Origin: Dyadobacter endophyticus
GTDB taxonomy: Bacteria > Bacteroidota > Bacteroidia > Cytophagales > Spirosomataceae
DNA: 64,000 bases
Direction: 5' to 3'
Assembly (NCBI RefSeq): GCF_014641595.1
Contig: NZ_BMIA01000001.1
Coordinates: 1,612,001 to 1,676,000 of the forward strand
Positions 1-8,944 of this stretch are shown in pieces. The notes under the pieces were generated by a model that had not been told where the DNA came from, ran no database searches, and was given only the letters and a program-made list of their open reading frames with translations. Position numbers and translations under genes: made by a program. The number at the start of each line of letters is the position of its first letter. The stretch's first letter is position 1.

Positions 1-265
1 CGTCGGCATCGGATACCGTTCCTGTCGTGGTACCTTTGAGGACCACGCTCACACCCGGCAGTTTTTCACCGGTGTCGTCGGTAACCTTTCCCTTGATCGT
101 CCGGTCGGCGGTGACATTGCTGCTTACAACCAGCGGGTTAAGATTGATACTATTATCGGCCATTGCATTGAATCCGCAAGCAACCCCGATGAGCGCCTGG
201 CCCACGGAAAGTTTCAGGATCGAATTCAATCGTGCACAATAAGGAGATTGGCGAAATTGATTCAT
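1..265 (-). CDS. SusC/RagA-family TonB-dependent receptor, N-terminus only (runs off the window)
   Basis: Outer-membrane receptor that would import oligomers together with a SusD lipoprotein and TonB. Only about 88 N-terminal residues are here. They read MNQFRQSPYCARLN, then a hydrophobic export segment (KLSVGQALIGVACGF), then the start of a carboxypeptidase-regulatory-like domain (VTADRTIKGKVTDDTGEKLP, followed by GVSVVLKGTTTGTVSDAD). The same order and wording occur in the complete SusC at 8945-12178. I chose the ATG at 265 because it aligns with that paralog's MNQ start; an in-frame ATG at 274 adds MKL and is equally possible. The conserved promoter module at 525-570 lies upstream, giving a long leader of about 250 nt. 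The substrate cannot be told from this part. Confidence 0.88.
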   Translation of the reverse strand, partial: MNQFRQSPYCARLNSILKLSVGQALIGVACGFNAMADNSINLNPLVVSSNVTADRTIKGKVTDDTGEKLPGVSVVLKGTTTGTVSDAD

Positions 266-846
266 AAGCTTCATTTTTAGATTTAGTAATTAGCAGAGGC
301 CCGGAGCATTGTCCAAAACATCCGGGAGGCAAGGTTAATCGGTTAAGCTCTCTATTCTCATAGTCATCGGTTTAAGTGAACATATAGTCGGGTTGGGAAA
401 ATGCAGAGTTTGTTTGGCCTGAAAGTTGGCAGTGCTATCGTTGATGAAGATTGGAGTACTCTAAGAAATAAATGTCTTTGTGACGTATAAAAGACAATTA
501 TTCATGCTTAAAGTAATATTTATGCAATACTAGAAGGAATGCAAGAACAGACTGTCCTGCTGTGTCTGGTTTTGATTAATATTTAATAAACATGAGTTTT
601 TTGGATATATCTTATATTAAGGAAGGGCTTTTCAGGAGGATGCAGGGGGCATGTCGCGGTCGCTCTGCTGGCTGCACGGAGGGTTTTTGCGCGTGGGCGT
701 ATAGCATCTTGCGGTCGCCTTGTGGATTTTCCTATCCTTAAAATCAATTGATTGCCCCGGTGACTAAGATTTTGTTACGAGTTTACATATTTTAGCATTT
801 ATTTAGAGCCTTTCGCCTACCAATCTTTTTATCAGTTTCGGACCAT
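266..846. other. Intergenic region between divergent susC (minus) and MBOAT gene (plus)
   Basis: About 580 bases without a confident gene. It contains the susC promoter module (525-570) and a leader on the minus strand. It also contains a conspicuously GC-rich patch at about 636-722 inside otherwise AT-rich DNA. That patch has two partial copies of GCGGTCGC followed by a similar CTG/TTG-GG stretch, and an ORF of 33 codons (640-741) that would encode a peptide with four cysteines. No family was recognised. No clear promoter for the plus-strand MBOAT gene was found. Confidence 0.6.
525..570 (-). promoter_or_regulatory. Conserved susC-type promoter module (copy 1)
   Basis: Read on the minus strand, ACCAGACACAGCAGGACAGT (570-551) is followed after exactly 18 bases by TAGTATTG (532-525), a near match to the Bacteroidota -7 box TAnnTTTG. 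The same arrangement with identical spacing is found at 12402-12447 and 7215-7260. The 20-bp block covers where a -33 TTG would lie. That suggests an activator site or an alternative sigma factor. It serves the susC fragment at 1-265. Confidence 0.7.
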
Positions 847-2268
847 ATGTTGTTCAATAGTTTTGAGTTTCTCACACTAACCATAGCATCGTTTGCTATC
901 TACTACTTATCCATTTTCAGGCGTTACCAGGTACAGATTCTCATAGTGGCGAGCCTTATATTCTACGGATATGCCAATCCGAAGTTGCTGTTACTATTTC
1001 TGTTTTCCGTCCTGATCAATGTCATATCAAGTTACAGCGTAGTATACGGAAAGCGCAGCACTCAAAAAACTGTATTGACGATTGGAGTTATTTTTAACCT
1101 TTCCATACTTGCGTTTTTTAAATACAGTCCGCTGATCGGCAGCACTTTTTTTAATGCAGGTAATGGAATAGGCGCATTCCTGATTCAGATACCGCTGCCT
1201 ATTGGAATTTCATTCTTTACATTCGAGGGGATAACCCTGTTAGTGGATGCATATCGGGGAAGGGATGAAGCCAAGTCAGAAAACTTAGTGATACCATCCC
1301 TGGGAACACATGCAATGCATACAACTTTCTTCGTCGCATTCTTTCCCCATTTGATCGCCGGTCCCATTCTGAAGGCGCATCATTTTCTGCCGCAAATCAA
1401 GGAGAAGTTTTTTAAGGATATTCCGTGGGAGTTTTGTTATCGCAATCTGGTTACCGGATACTTTCTCAAAATGGTGATAGCGGATCAATTAAGTCAGCAT
1501 ACTTTTTGGATCCAATACCCCTATTTCGAGGTGAAATCGTCAATTGAACTGATTGTTTTACTGTTTGGTTACTCGATACAAATCTTTGCTGATTTTGCAG
1601 GCTATTCTCTCATCGCGTTGGGTATAGCTGGCTTGTTTGGCTATAAGCTGGAAAAAAACTTTGATTTTCCCTACATCTCGACGTCTTTCTCTGAGTTCTG
1701 GCGCCGGTGGCATATTTCATTGTCGACTTTTTTGAAAGAGTATCTGTATATACCGCTTGGTGGTAACAGACGTGGGCCTTTTCGTACCTATTTGAACCTG
1801 TTTGTTACTATGCTGCTGGGGGGGCTTTGGCATGGAGCCGCGTGGAGCTATGCTATCTGGGGAGCATTTCATGGATGCGCGCTGGCAATAGAGCGCTTTG
1901 TTAAGGATCATGGAAAGCAGAAAGATAAAGCGATGCCGGTTTTTATGAACATATTATCCGGCCTCCTGGTCTTTATGTTTGTCACCTTTGCATGGCTGTT
2001 CTTCAAATTGACTAACATATCGGACGTCGTCAAGTATGTCGCGGCGATTTTCAATAATACTCATGTGGCTCCGAGTATGAGCTCGATAGCTTACGTGCTG
2101 ATGTATTCGCTGCCCGTGATCGCATACCACTTGTTGTATTTAAGTAAAAATCTAATGCCTGATGTCTTGCGCTGGTCAAATTTTGAAGCTTACGCTCACG
2201 GCCTGATGTTGTTTATGATCGTGACGAACAGCGGTATTAGCGGTGATTTCATCTACTTTCAGTTTTAG
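847..2268 (+). CDS. MBOAT-family membrane O-acyltransferase (AlgI-like)
   Basis: Polytopic membrane acyltransferase that probably passes an acetyl group across the inner membrane to an extracellular or periplasmic polysaccharide. The 473 residues match the AlgI/PatA/DltB size. The start MLFNSFEFLTL is typical of AlgI relatives. The conserved core has FWRRWHISLSTFLKEYLYIP (about 284-303), GGNRRG, and GGLWHGAAW with the invariant histidine near residue 329. About ten hydrophobic segments are visible. The next gene starts 30 bases downstream and encodes an SGNH-like protein, which matches the AlgI-AlgJ and DltB-DltD pairing. The acceptor polymer is unknown. Confidence 0.9.
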   Translation: MLFNSFEFLTLTIASFAIYYLSIFRRYQVQILIVASLIFYGYANPKLLLLFLFSVLINVISSYSVVYGKRSTQKTVLTIGVIFNLSILAFFKYSPLIGSTFFNAGNGIGAFLIQIPLPIGISFFTFEGITLLVDAYRGRDEAKSENLVIPSLGTHAMHTTFFVAFFPHLIAGPILKAHHFLPQIKEKFFKDIPWEFCYRNLVTGYFLKMVIADQLSQHTFWIQYPYFEVKSSIELIVLLFGYSIQIFADFAGYSLIALGIAGLFGYKLEKNFDFPYISTSFSEFWRRWHISLSTFLKEYLYIPLGGNRRGPFRTYLNLFVTMLLGGLWHGAAWSYAIWGAFHGCALAIERFVKDHGKQKDKAMPVFMNILSGLLVFMFVTFAWLFFKLTNISDVVKYVAAIFNNTHVAPSMSSIAYVLMYSLPVIAYHLLYLSKNLMPDVLRWSNFEAYAHGLMLFMIVTNSGISGDFIYFQF

Positions 2269-2298
2269 CACATACTGTCTTCTTAAATCTTCCATTAA

Positions 2299-3168
2299 GT
2301 GAAAAAGTCTTTATTGTTCTTCGTTGTTTTGGTTGTTCTTTATGAAGTCTTCATTCGTAGCGTTGACGTGTGGTGGACTTTGGGCCAGAATCAATGGCAT
2401 GCCAACCGCATTGTAGCTAACAACTTCGTATTTCGCACCAAGGAATATGCTAATGTGATGGTAGGTTCGTCCATGGCGGCCCGGCTGACCAATAAAATTT
2501 CAAAAGACAGCTTGCCAGCCGATCTCTATAATTTATCCCTGAACGGCCAGTCGCTTTTTGATGGCTTGCTGATTCTCAAGGAATCCGGCTGCGCGCCCAA
2601 AAACCTTTTCATTGAAACCAATGTGTTAATGCGGAACGAAGACCCTGAACTTCACAGCGCAATTTTTTCGCCCGTGACAATGAATCTAAAAAAATATATC
2701 AAATCGTGGCGCGACAACTACCAACCGATTGAGCTGCTATATCGAATACGTTCGAAGAAACCCACCAATGCAGACCTTCTCAGTCAGGTGGAGGCTCCAA
2801 GGGATGAAAAGAGCTATAAAACAATGCTGGCAGTGCAATTGGAAAAGAACAACGTCCCTCTGGAAGAAAAGGCCTTGAAAAAACAGGTTGAAAAATTGAA
2901 GGAACTTGTTTTGTACTTTCAAAAGAAAGGCAGCCACGTGGTACTGTTTGAATTGCCTGTCGATTCGTCTTTATGCTATGCCAAGCAGGTTACACAGAGC
3001 AGGGCAGCAATTAGGGAAGCGTTTGTGCCTATGAAATGCGATTTCATTCAAGTCCCTTCCTGTAACGAGTACAGAACGACGGATGGCACGCACTTGGACG
3101 TACCATCCGTCTACACCTATCTACACTATTTCAGGAATGCAATAGGCTCTTTTGCAGAGCCCAGGTAA
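2299..3168 (+). CDS. SGNH-hydrolase-like membrane-anchored partner of the MBOAT protein
   Basis: Predicted extracytoplasmic acetyl-transfer partner of the preceding MBOAT protein. The start is GTG at 2299; the N-terminus is a single signal anchor (KKSLLFFVVLVVLYEVF). A block I-like GSSMAARL motif (about residues 57-64) supplies the candidate nucleophile serine. DGTHLD near the C-terminus (about residues 260-265) fits the DxxH block V of SGNH/DltD/AlgJ proteins. The middle is lysine-rich and probably helical. The 30-base gap to the MBOAT gene and the shared strand indicate an operon. Overall similarity to named families is weak, so the assignment rests on the two motifs plus context. Confidence 0.68.
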   Translation: MKKSLLFFVVLVVLYEVFIRSVDVWWTLGQNQWHANRIVANNFVFRTKEYANVMVGSSMAARLTNKISKDSLPADLYNLSLNGQSLFDGLLILKESGCAPKNLFIETNVLMRNEDPELHSAIFSPVTMNLKKYIKSWRDNYQPIELLYRIRSKKPTNADLLSQVEAPRDEKSYKTMLAVQLEKNNVPLEEKALKKQVEKLKELVLYFQKKGSHVVLFELPVDSSLCYAKQVTQSRAAIREAFVPMKCDFIQVPSCNEYRTTDGTHLDVPSVYTYLHYFRNAIGSFAEPR

Positions 3169-3182
3169 CGCGCACCGGAAAA

Positions 3183-4610
3183 TCACACCAGCAACTCCTT
3201 CACGGCCAAACCCTTCCCGTCAGGAGTTGTATAGAATGGCCGCTTTTCGATTTCGTATTGCGTATCCGGCGGGATGCCCAGTGCATGGTAGATCGTCTGA
3301 TGGATTCCGTCGATCTTGACCGGGTTTTCGATGGTTTTGCAAGGGCGTTCGTCGGCGGTTTTGCCGTAAACAAAGCCCTTTTTGATCCCGCCGCCAAACA
3401 TGAGCATCGAGCAACCATCCGTGAAATGGCGGTGCATCCCGTAAAATTTGAGATCAGAGAGAATGTCCGGCTGGGCTACCTGCTCTTTCACCTTCGCGTC
3501 CGGCCGACCTTCCACCATCATATCGCGGCTGAACTCGCTCGCAAGCACGACCATCGTACGGTCGAGCAAACCTTTTTCGTCGAGGTCTTTGATAAGCTGG
3601 GCAATGGGTCCGTCGATCTGCTTTTTCATATCCTGCAAACGCGTATGGCCGTTCTCATGCGTATCCCAGCCCTTGAACGGCTCGTATTCGGTGGTAACAC
3701 TAATGAACCGCGCGCCTTGTTCGGTTAACCGGCGGGCCAGCAGGCAGCCCAGGCCGAAGCGGCCGGTGTTATAAATGTCGTAACTCTTTTTAGGTTCGGT
3801 ACTGAGGTCGAATGCTTTCGATTCCGGTGAATTGAGCAGTGCATAGGCCTGTTCCATCGAGCGTTTCAACGATTCGCGCTGGTAATCACTGCCAAACTCT
3901 CCTACCGGGCTGTTGTTGATCAATTCGTTGTACAGTTGATTGCGCCGCTCGAAGCGTTTGGCGTCCATCCCCACTGGCGGGCGCACGCTGTCGAGGCCCT
4001 GGCTTGGATCGGGAATAAAAAACGGCCCGAACTCGTTGCCGAGAAATCCGGCGGTATGAAAGGCTTTTAGCTCTTCGGCCTCGCCCACGGTAAAGCGCTG
4101 ACCGATATCGATGAATGCCGGTATCACCGGGTTTTTGGGCCCGAGTTCCTTGGCAATCCACGAGCCCATGTGCGGTGCTGCCACCGTTTGGGGCGGTTCA
4201 TAGCAGGTGTGCCAATGATACTGGTGGCGCGAGTGCAGGATGTGTCCCATGTCGGCAGCGACGTAAGAACGGATGAGCGTCCCCTTGTCCATCACCTGCC
4301 CTATCGACTGCAAGCCGTCGGAGAAATGGATGCCGTCGAGCTTGGTGGGGAGCGATTTGAATGTGCTCAAAACGCGATTGCCTTCCATGTCTTTTTCGAA
4401 CGGTGTGTAGACTTTCGGATCGAAAGTTTCAGTGTGGGCCATGCCGCCTGCCATCCATAAAAGTATCACAGTGTCCGCCGAAGAATTGGCTCCTGCCTTA
4501 CCCCTGCAAGAGGTGAGCAGGTTTGATACGGGTGCTCCGGCCGCCAATGCCGCCAATGTAGCTGCACTGGCCCGTTGTAAGAACTCCCTCCTATTCCATT
4601 GGATATTCAT
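3183..4610 (-). CDS. DUF1501 family protein (Tat-exported, sulfatase-like fold)
   Basis: Exported protein of the DUF1501 family, related to the alkaline phosphatase/sulfatase fold; its reaction is not established. The 475 residues start MNIQWNRREFLQRA, a twin-arginine signal (RREFL). It is followed by an alanine-rich stretch and LLTSC (Cys35), so it may be a Tat-exported lipoprotein. The core has LLWMAGGMAHTETFDPK near 50-66, a family hallmark, and a GWDTHENGH stretch in the second half. It lies 187 bases downstream of the DUF1549/DUF1553 cytochrome gene. These two families are habitual neighbours in Planctomycetes and Bacteroidota, which suggests one periplasmic system. Confidence 0.88.
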   Translation of the reverse strand: MNIQWNRREFLQRASAATLAALAAGAPVSNLLTSCRGKAGANSSADTVILLWMAGGMAHTETFDPKVYTPFEKDMEGNRVLSTFKSLPTKLDGIHFSDGLQSIGQVMDKGTLIRSYVAADMGHILHSRHQYHWHTCYEPPQTVAAPHMGSWIAKELGPKNPVIPAFIDIGQRFTVGEAEELKAFHTAGFLGNEFGPFFIPDPSQGLDSVRPPVGMDAKRFERRNQLYNELINNSPVGEFGSDYQRESLKRSMEQAYALLNSPESKAFDLSTEPKKSYDIYNTGRFGLGCLLARRLTEQGARFISVTTEYEPFKGWDTHENGHTRLQDMKKQIDGPIAQLIKDLDEKGLLDRTMVVLASEFSRDMMVEGRPDAKVKEQVAQPDILSDLKFYGMHRHFTDGCSMLMFGGGIKKGFVYGKTADERPCKTIENPVKIDGIHQTIYHALGIPPDTQYEIEKRPFYTTPDGKGLAVKELLV

Positions 4611-4797
4611 TTCGGTGTTTATTTTAAATGTTTGTATTTCAATATGTTATGTATTAATGCATTTTATACTTTAAATACTTTTATTAATTATAATAAGTAC
4701 TTAATTTTTTATTCTTTCTATATATTAAAAATATTTCTGATGTATTTAAAGTCCTGTTCATTTGATATTTTAGATATGTTTAATCTGTATAACACAT
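4611..4797. other. AT-rich spacer with TACTT/AAGTA words
   Basis: A 187-base spacer inside the cytochrome-DUF1501 operon, very poor in G and C compared with its coding neighbours. It carries repeated words such as ATACTTT, AAGTACTTAA and TACTTTAAATAC. No terminator or promoter with a full TAnnTTTG box was found. It resembles the islands at 54080-54245 and 55490-55830. Confidence 0.55.
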
Positions 4798-7158
4798 TTA
4801 ATATATCAGCTGAAACTCGGGCACGAGCGCAATCGCCCAAACGAGGTCCTGAATCCCTTCCTCGCTTGGCGTCGGGCCGAGGATCTTTTTGGCTGCGGCC
4901 AGCTCTTTCGCTACCGGTGCCCGGCCCAGTGCTTTTCGGTAAAGAGCTGTCACGAGCGAGTCGGATGTTGGGTACTGCGACTTCCAGGCCTTCGATCCCG
5001 CTTTGAGCGTCTCGGTGAATTTCGACCCGTTTGTGAGCTCCAATGCCTGGAGTAGGTTCGCCTGGGAAGTTCGGCCGGTACTAACGGTCTCGCGGTTGGG
5101 CCGTCCGAGCGAAGTAAGGAATGGATCGTTTTTTACGAAGGCCGCGCGCGGGAACGGCAGGCGCGACTTAATGTCTTCCGGAAGCTTTTTCAACGCGAGC
5201 GCCGTGTCGGCATACATTGGCGTGAAGCTCGTGCTGATAGCGTCCGCGAATTGCTCAGCGGTGAGCCTTCTGCGTACCATGCCGGTAAACTTGAAGTCGG
5301 AAGCCATAATGTCCCCCGCTTCTTTCGCCGAAGACGACGGCAACTGATAAGTTTTCGATGTGACAATGGTATAAATAAGCTTTTTGACATCATAGCCATT
5401 TGTTACAAAGTCCGACGCCAGCCAGTCGAGCAGGTCCTGGCTCCACGGCATATTGTCCATCGCATCCACTGGCTCCACAATGCCGCGCCCCATCAACTGT
5501 GCCCACACGCGGTTCACAAGCGTGCGATACAATCTCCCGTCTTTGGGCTGTACGAGGAAATCGGCCAGCTGGCGGAGACGCTGTTCGGTTTTTGCGTTGA
5601 CTTCTATCTCACCCAGCTCGGGATACAAAATGCGGGTCCCTGCGATTTTGCCGGTAGGTTTGTCGCAACGGTTAATTTCAAGCAAAGTGTCGGCGAAGAT
5701 GTTCGCAAATGCATAGGCGTCGGCCAGTTTCCAGTCGCTGATGAAACTGTCATGGCAGGAAGCACATTTTAGGTTTAATCCCAAAAATACCTGTGCAACG
5801 TTTTGGGCCGCCTGCATTTCGGTGCGCTGGCTGGAATTGATCGTTCCCCGCCATTTAATGCCTTTAATAAAGCCTTCGGATTCTTTATTGGGGCTGATCA
5901 GTTCTTTCACAAACCAGTTGTAAGGCTTGTTGTCGAGCAAACTTGCGTAAAGCCATTTGGAAATGCCGAAGCGACCGCCGGTAATGTAGCCGGTTCCGTC
6001 GTAATCGTTGCGGAGCGCGTCGTTCCAGAACGTCATCCAATGTTGTGCATAAGCGTCGTTTTCGGTCAGAAGCTCCTTTGCGAGTTGTTCACGCTTGTCG
6101 GGACGCGTATTTGCCACAAATGCGTCGACCTTTTCCGGAGGCGGAAGCAGGCCTATAATATCGAGGTAGACGCGGCGGATATAGGTACGGTCGTCCACCA
6201 CGGGTTTCCAGCTTCCCTTGTTCTTCTGGAAATAGGCATTCACAAAAAGATCGACAGGCTTATTAAGCTCCGCGGTAGCGGCAGGTACCTGTGGGGTGCG
6301 CGGTGCGAGTTCAGCTACGCGATAAATGCTTTTTTCCTTGCCATCGGGCCATGGCGCACCTTTCTCGATCCAGAATGCGAGTAGTTTTATTTCTTTATCT
6401 GTCAGTCGCTTACCTTTTGTGGGCATCGCTTCCTTATGGCCTTTTGGAAGTGAAATGCGGCGGATGAGCTCACTTTTGTCGGGATGATTGGGCACCACCA
6501 CGACGCCGTCCTCGCCACCTTTCATGATGGCGGCTTTGCTGTCGAGCCGGAGCTCACCTTTCATTTTAGCTTCGCCGTGGCAGCTGTAACAGTTGTGCGC
6601 CAGGATCGTCCTGACTTCCACATTCAGGTTTTGTATTTGTTCAGGTGTTAATACCCCATTGTTAGTGAGTACAAAGTCAGCTTCTGTCTCCCCTTCAGGC
6701 TCCACTGTTTTATCGCCTCCCGGCAATACCTCCGTGAGGTAGTCTTCGCCATGCGTGAGCATCGCGCCATAATGGCCCGCAAATGACACCCCGAATACGG
6801 TGGTAAACAACAATCCGCGAAAAAGGCTCCTGTTGCCCGCGCGCAACGTGAACGCGGTAACCACGGAAAGCACCATGGTGGCGATCCCGGCCCAGCGATG
6901 GATTTCAAGGTTGGTGCCACTGGAGTCTTCGGAGCTGGCGAGCAGCAGGCCGAATGCCACGGCCAGTACCGCACTCGCGGCGCTGATCCACGTGATAATG
7001 CGTGTGCCATCACGTAAGACGGTCGATTTATGCTTCCAGTCAATAAGCTCAAAAAGCAATGCAATGCAAAGAAGTCCGATGGGAAAGTGGACCAGTAAGG
7101 GGTGCAATCGTCCTAAAAATTGCCAAAGCCAGAAAGTTTCGGTTGCTTGGAGTAACAC
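4798..7158 (-). CDS. Membrane c-type cytochrome protein with DUF2231, PSCyt1, DUF1549 and DUF1553 domains
   Basis: Predicted inner-membrane, periplasm-facing haem protein of 786 residues. The N-terminus (about 1-145) has four hydrophobic helices beginning FLGRLHPLLVHFPIGLL, the DUF2231 pattern. A planctomycete-type cytochrome c domain follows, with C190-Y-S-C193-H194 in HNCYSCHGEAKMKGELRLDS. Next comes DUF1549 (YIRRVYLDIIGLLPPPEKV; a second Cx2CH in LKCASCHDSF) and C-terminal DUF1553 (LVNRVWAQLMGRGIVEP). The family's biochemical role is unknown; electron transfer linked to degradation of complex substrates is only inferred. It is transcribed with the DUF1501 gene downstream, and its own conserved promoter module lies at 7215-7260. 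Confidence 0.92.
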   Translation of the reverse strand: MLLQATETFWLWQFLGRLHPLLVHFPIGLLCIALLFELIDWKHKSTVLRDGTRIITWISAASAVLAVAFGLLLASSEDSSGTNLEIHRWAGIATMVLSVVTAFTLRAGNRSLFRGLLFTTVFGVSFAGHYGAMLTHGEDYLTEVLPGGDKTVEPEGETEADFVLTNNGVLTPEQIQNLNVEVRTILAHNCYSCHGEAKMKGELRLDSKAAIMKGGEDGVVVVPNHPDKSELIRRISLPKGHKEAMPTKGKRLTDKEIKLLAFWIEKGAPWPDGKEKSIYRVAELAPRTPQVPAATAELNKPVDLFVNAYFQKNKGSWKPVVDDRTYIRRVYLDIIGLLPPPEKVDAFVANTRPDKREQLAKELLTENDAYAQHWMTFWNDALRNDYDGTGYITGGRFGISKWLYASLLDNKPYNWFVKELISPNKESEGFIKGIKWRGTINSSQRTEMQAAQNVAQVFLGLNLKCASCHDSFISDWKLADAYAFANIFADTLLEINRCDKPTGKIAGTRILYPELGEIEVNAKTEQRLRQLADFLVQPKDGRLYRTLVNRVWAQLMGRGIVEPVDAMDNMPWSQDLLDWLASDFVTNGYDVKKLIYTIVTSKTYQLPSSSAKEAGDIMASDFKFTGMVRRRLTAEQFADAISTSFTPMYADTALALKKLPEDIKSRLPFPRAAFVKNDPFLTSLGRPNRETVSTGRTSQANLLQALELTNGSKFTETLKAGSKAWKSQYPTSDSLVTALYRKALGRAPVAKELAAAKKILGPTPSEEGIQDLVWAIALVPEFQLIY

Positions 7159-7214
7159 AAGTTCAAGGGGTTAGTGGTTCAGGAATATCTGCCGGGACAT
7201 TCCGCAATATCATA

Positions 7215-7260
7215 CAATACTAAAATGCAGCGAAGGGAATAGTATCCTGTTCTGTCTTGT
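7215..7260 (-). promoter_or_regulatory. Conserved susC-type promoter module (copy 2) before the cytochrome/DUF1501 operon
   Basis: On the minus strand ACAAGACAGAACAGGATACT (7260-7241), an 18-base spacer, then TAGTATTG (7222-7215). A transcript would start near 7208, about 50 bases before the ATG at 7158. The spacing is identical to the modules of both susC genes. The susCD terminator lies further downstream of susD, at 7376-7406, so this operon appears to have its own promoter but the same regulator. Confidence 0.7.
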
Positions 7261-7375
7261 TATAAATAATAAATATTCATGTTTTTCTAAAATGGTTTAT
7301 ATAAAAGGTGTTTTGTGTACGGGGCAGACTATCAGCATTATAACGATCTGCTTCACGGATTAGTTATAAAATTTA

Positions 7376-7406
7376 ACAGGAGGGACATATTGAATGTCCC
7401 TCCTGT
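7376..7406 (-). terminator. Hairpin after susD
   Basis: Perfect 13-bp stem (ACAGGAGGGACAT and ATGTCCCTCCTGT) with a 5-base loop, 22 bases past the susD stop. The run after it on the minus strand (TAAATTTTATAAC) is T-rich but interrupted. It probably ends the susCD transcript. Confidence 0.7.
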
Positions 7407-7427
7407 GCATTAAAACACGCGTACGGA

Positions 7428-8933
7428 TCAATAGCCCGGGTTCTGGGCCAATTTCGGGTTGATCAGAATTTGCGGCGCGGGCAAAGGCAAGAAGTATTCG
7501 TTCTCGGTATAGACGTAGTCTGTCGAGTTGAACGGTACATTCCCCCTGGCGACGGTCGGATTCGCGCGTTCCTGCGCACCATGCGCATTCATGAAAGCCG
7601 CCCACTCGGCCGGTGTTTTGGTTCTTTTGAGATCAAACCAGCGGTGGTTTTCGAACGCCAGTTCCAGTCTTCTCTCTTTCAAAACAGCCGTTCGGAAGGC
7701 CACTTTATCCGCAGGAGCCAGGTCTGCCAGGCCCGCCCGTTTCCGGATCTGGTTGAGATATCCCAAAGCTTCGGCAGTCGGGCCGGATTGCTCGTTGATC
7801 GCTTCCGACAGCATGAGCAGCACATCGGCATAGCGCAGTACAGGCCAGTTGGAATTGGTGCGGTTCACGATCGTATGCGGGTAGCTGTATTTGATCACGT
7901 AGGGCACCTTGTAAGTGGTGGTATCCAGTTTGAAATTGGGTTTCAGGGAAAGATCTTTCCGCAAATCACCCTTTTCGTAGGCAGCCATGATGTCGTTGGT
8001 AGGCACATTCCGCCCGCCATTGGTGCCTGCCGCGAAGCCTGTCACGGCCCCCTTCGATACCCTCGGTGCGAACACGTATTGGAAGTTACTCCACTCTCCC
8101 AGGTCGTTATCGCCCTGGTACTGGATTTCGAAAATGGATTCAACGCCGTTTTTCTTAGCGGGAGACGGGTCGAAATTGTCGGCATAGTTTGGATTCAATG
8201 CATAACCGAGCGTTGTTACTTCTTTGAGTGTCGCAGTGGCGTCAGCATATTTTTTTTGCGTCAGATATGCCTTGCCTAGCAAGCTCAGTGCAGCGCCTTT
8301 GGTAACACGGCCCTTGTCGCCTGCCGCGGTGTACTTGGCCGGTAATGCTGCGGCAGCGTCTTTCAGGTCCTTCTCAATTTGTGCCCAAACGTCGGCCTGC
8401 GGCGAGCGTACCAGGTCAAATGCCGGGTCGGGCACAACGAGCGTGGATGTAACGATGACCACATCCCCGAAATACTGGACGAGGTTAAAATACATATACG
8501 CGCGAAGGAATTTGAGCTGTCCTTCCACCTCTTTTCTGCCGGTTTCGCTCATTGTTGCGTCCACCATTTTTTCCAACGTGAGGTTGCAATTGTACATAGC
8601 GGCATAGTAGTTATTCCAAAGGGTGGCTATTTCGCCATTTCCCGAGTTTACCGTAGCAAATTCAAATGCCTCCCAGCCGCCAGCACCACCGCGGTCAGAC
8701 GGGTTTAGGTCAATGGTCGTATTATCCGTCTGAAACTCGCCAAATAGATAGCCGGTGTTTGTTACGACCTGTATCTGGCTGTACACACCGCTTAGCGCCT
8801 GCTTCACTTGTTCTTCGTTTTTATAGAACAAGCCGACGCCTACTTTGGTGGGGTCCGTCTGGTTGAGGAAATCTTCGCTACATGACGACAGACACAGCGC
8901 CAGTGCGATTCCAAGTATCGTTGCTTTTTTCAT
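7428..8933 (-). CDS. SusD/RagB-family nutrient-binding outer-membrane lipoprotein
   Basis: Surface lipoprotein that caps the SusC barrel and binds the imported glycan or peptide. The 501 residues begin MKKATILGIALALCLSSC, a signal peptide with lipobox ending at Cys18, then SEDFLNQTDPTKVG, the usual SusD opening. The helical core contains the RagB/SusD pattern (LRAYMYFNLVQYFGDVVIVT). The C-terminal third has RYADVLLMLSEAINE, LNQIRKRAGL and KERRLELAFENHRWFDLKRT, all family hallmarks. It starts 11 bases after the susC stop, so the two are co-translated from one message. Ligand specificity cannot be read from sequence; no glycoside hydrolase or peptidase gene adjoins it. Confidence 0.96.
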   Translation of the reverse strand: MKKATILGIALALCLSSCSEDFLNQTDPTKVGVGLFYKNEEQVKQALSGVYSQIQVVTNTGYLFGEFQTDNTTIDLNPSDRGGAGGWEAFEFATVNSGNGEIATLWNNYYAAMYNCNLTLEKMVDATMSETGRKEVEGQLKFLRAYMYFNLVQYFGDVVIVTSTLVVPDPAFDLVRSPQADVWAQIEKDLKDAAAALPAKYTAAGDKGRVTKGAALSLLGKAYLTQKKYADATATLKEVTTLGYALNPNYADNFDPSPAKKNGVESIFEIQYQGDNDLGEWSNFQYVFAPRVSKGAVTGFAAGTNGGRNVPTNDIMAAYEKGDLRKDLSLKPNFKLDTTTYKVPYVIKYSYPHTIVNRTNSNWPVLRYADVLLMLSEAINEQSGPTAEALGYLNQIRKRAGLADLAPADKVAFRTAVLKERRLELAFENHRWFDLKRTKTPAEWAAFMNAHGAQERANPTVARGNVPFNSTDYVYTENEYFLPLPAPQILINPKLAQNPGY

Positions 8934-8944
8934 CTTCGTCGATT

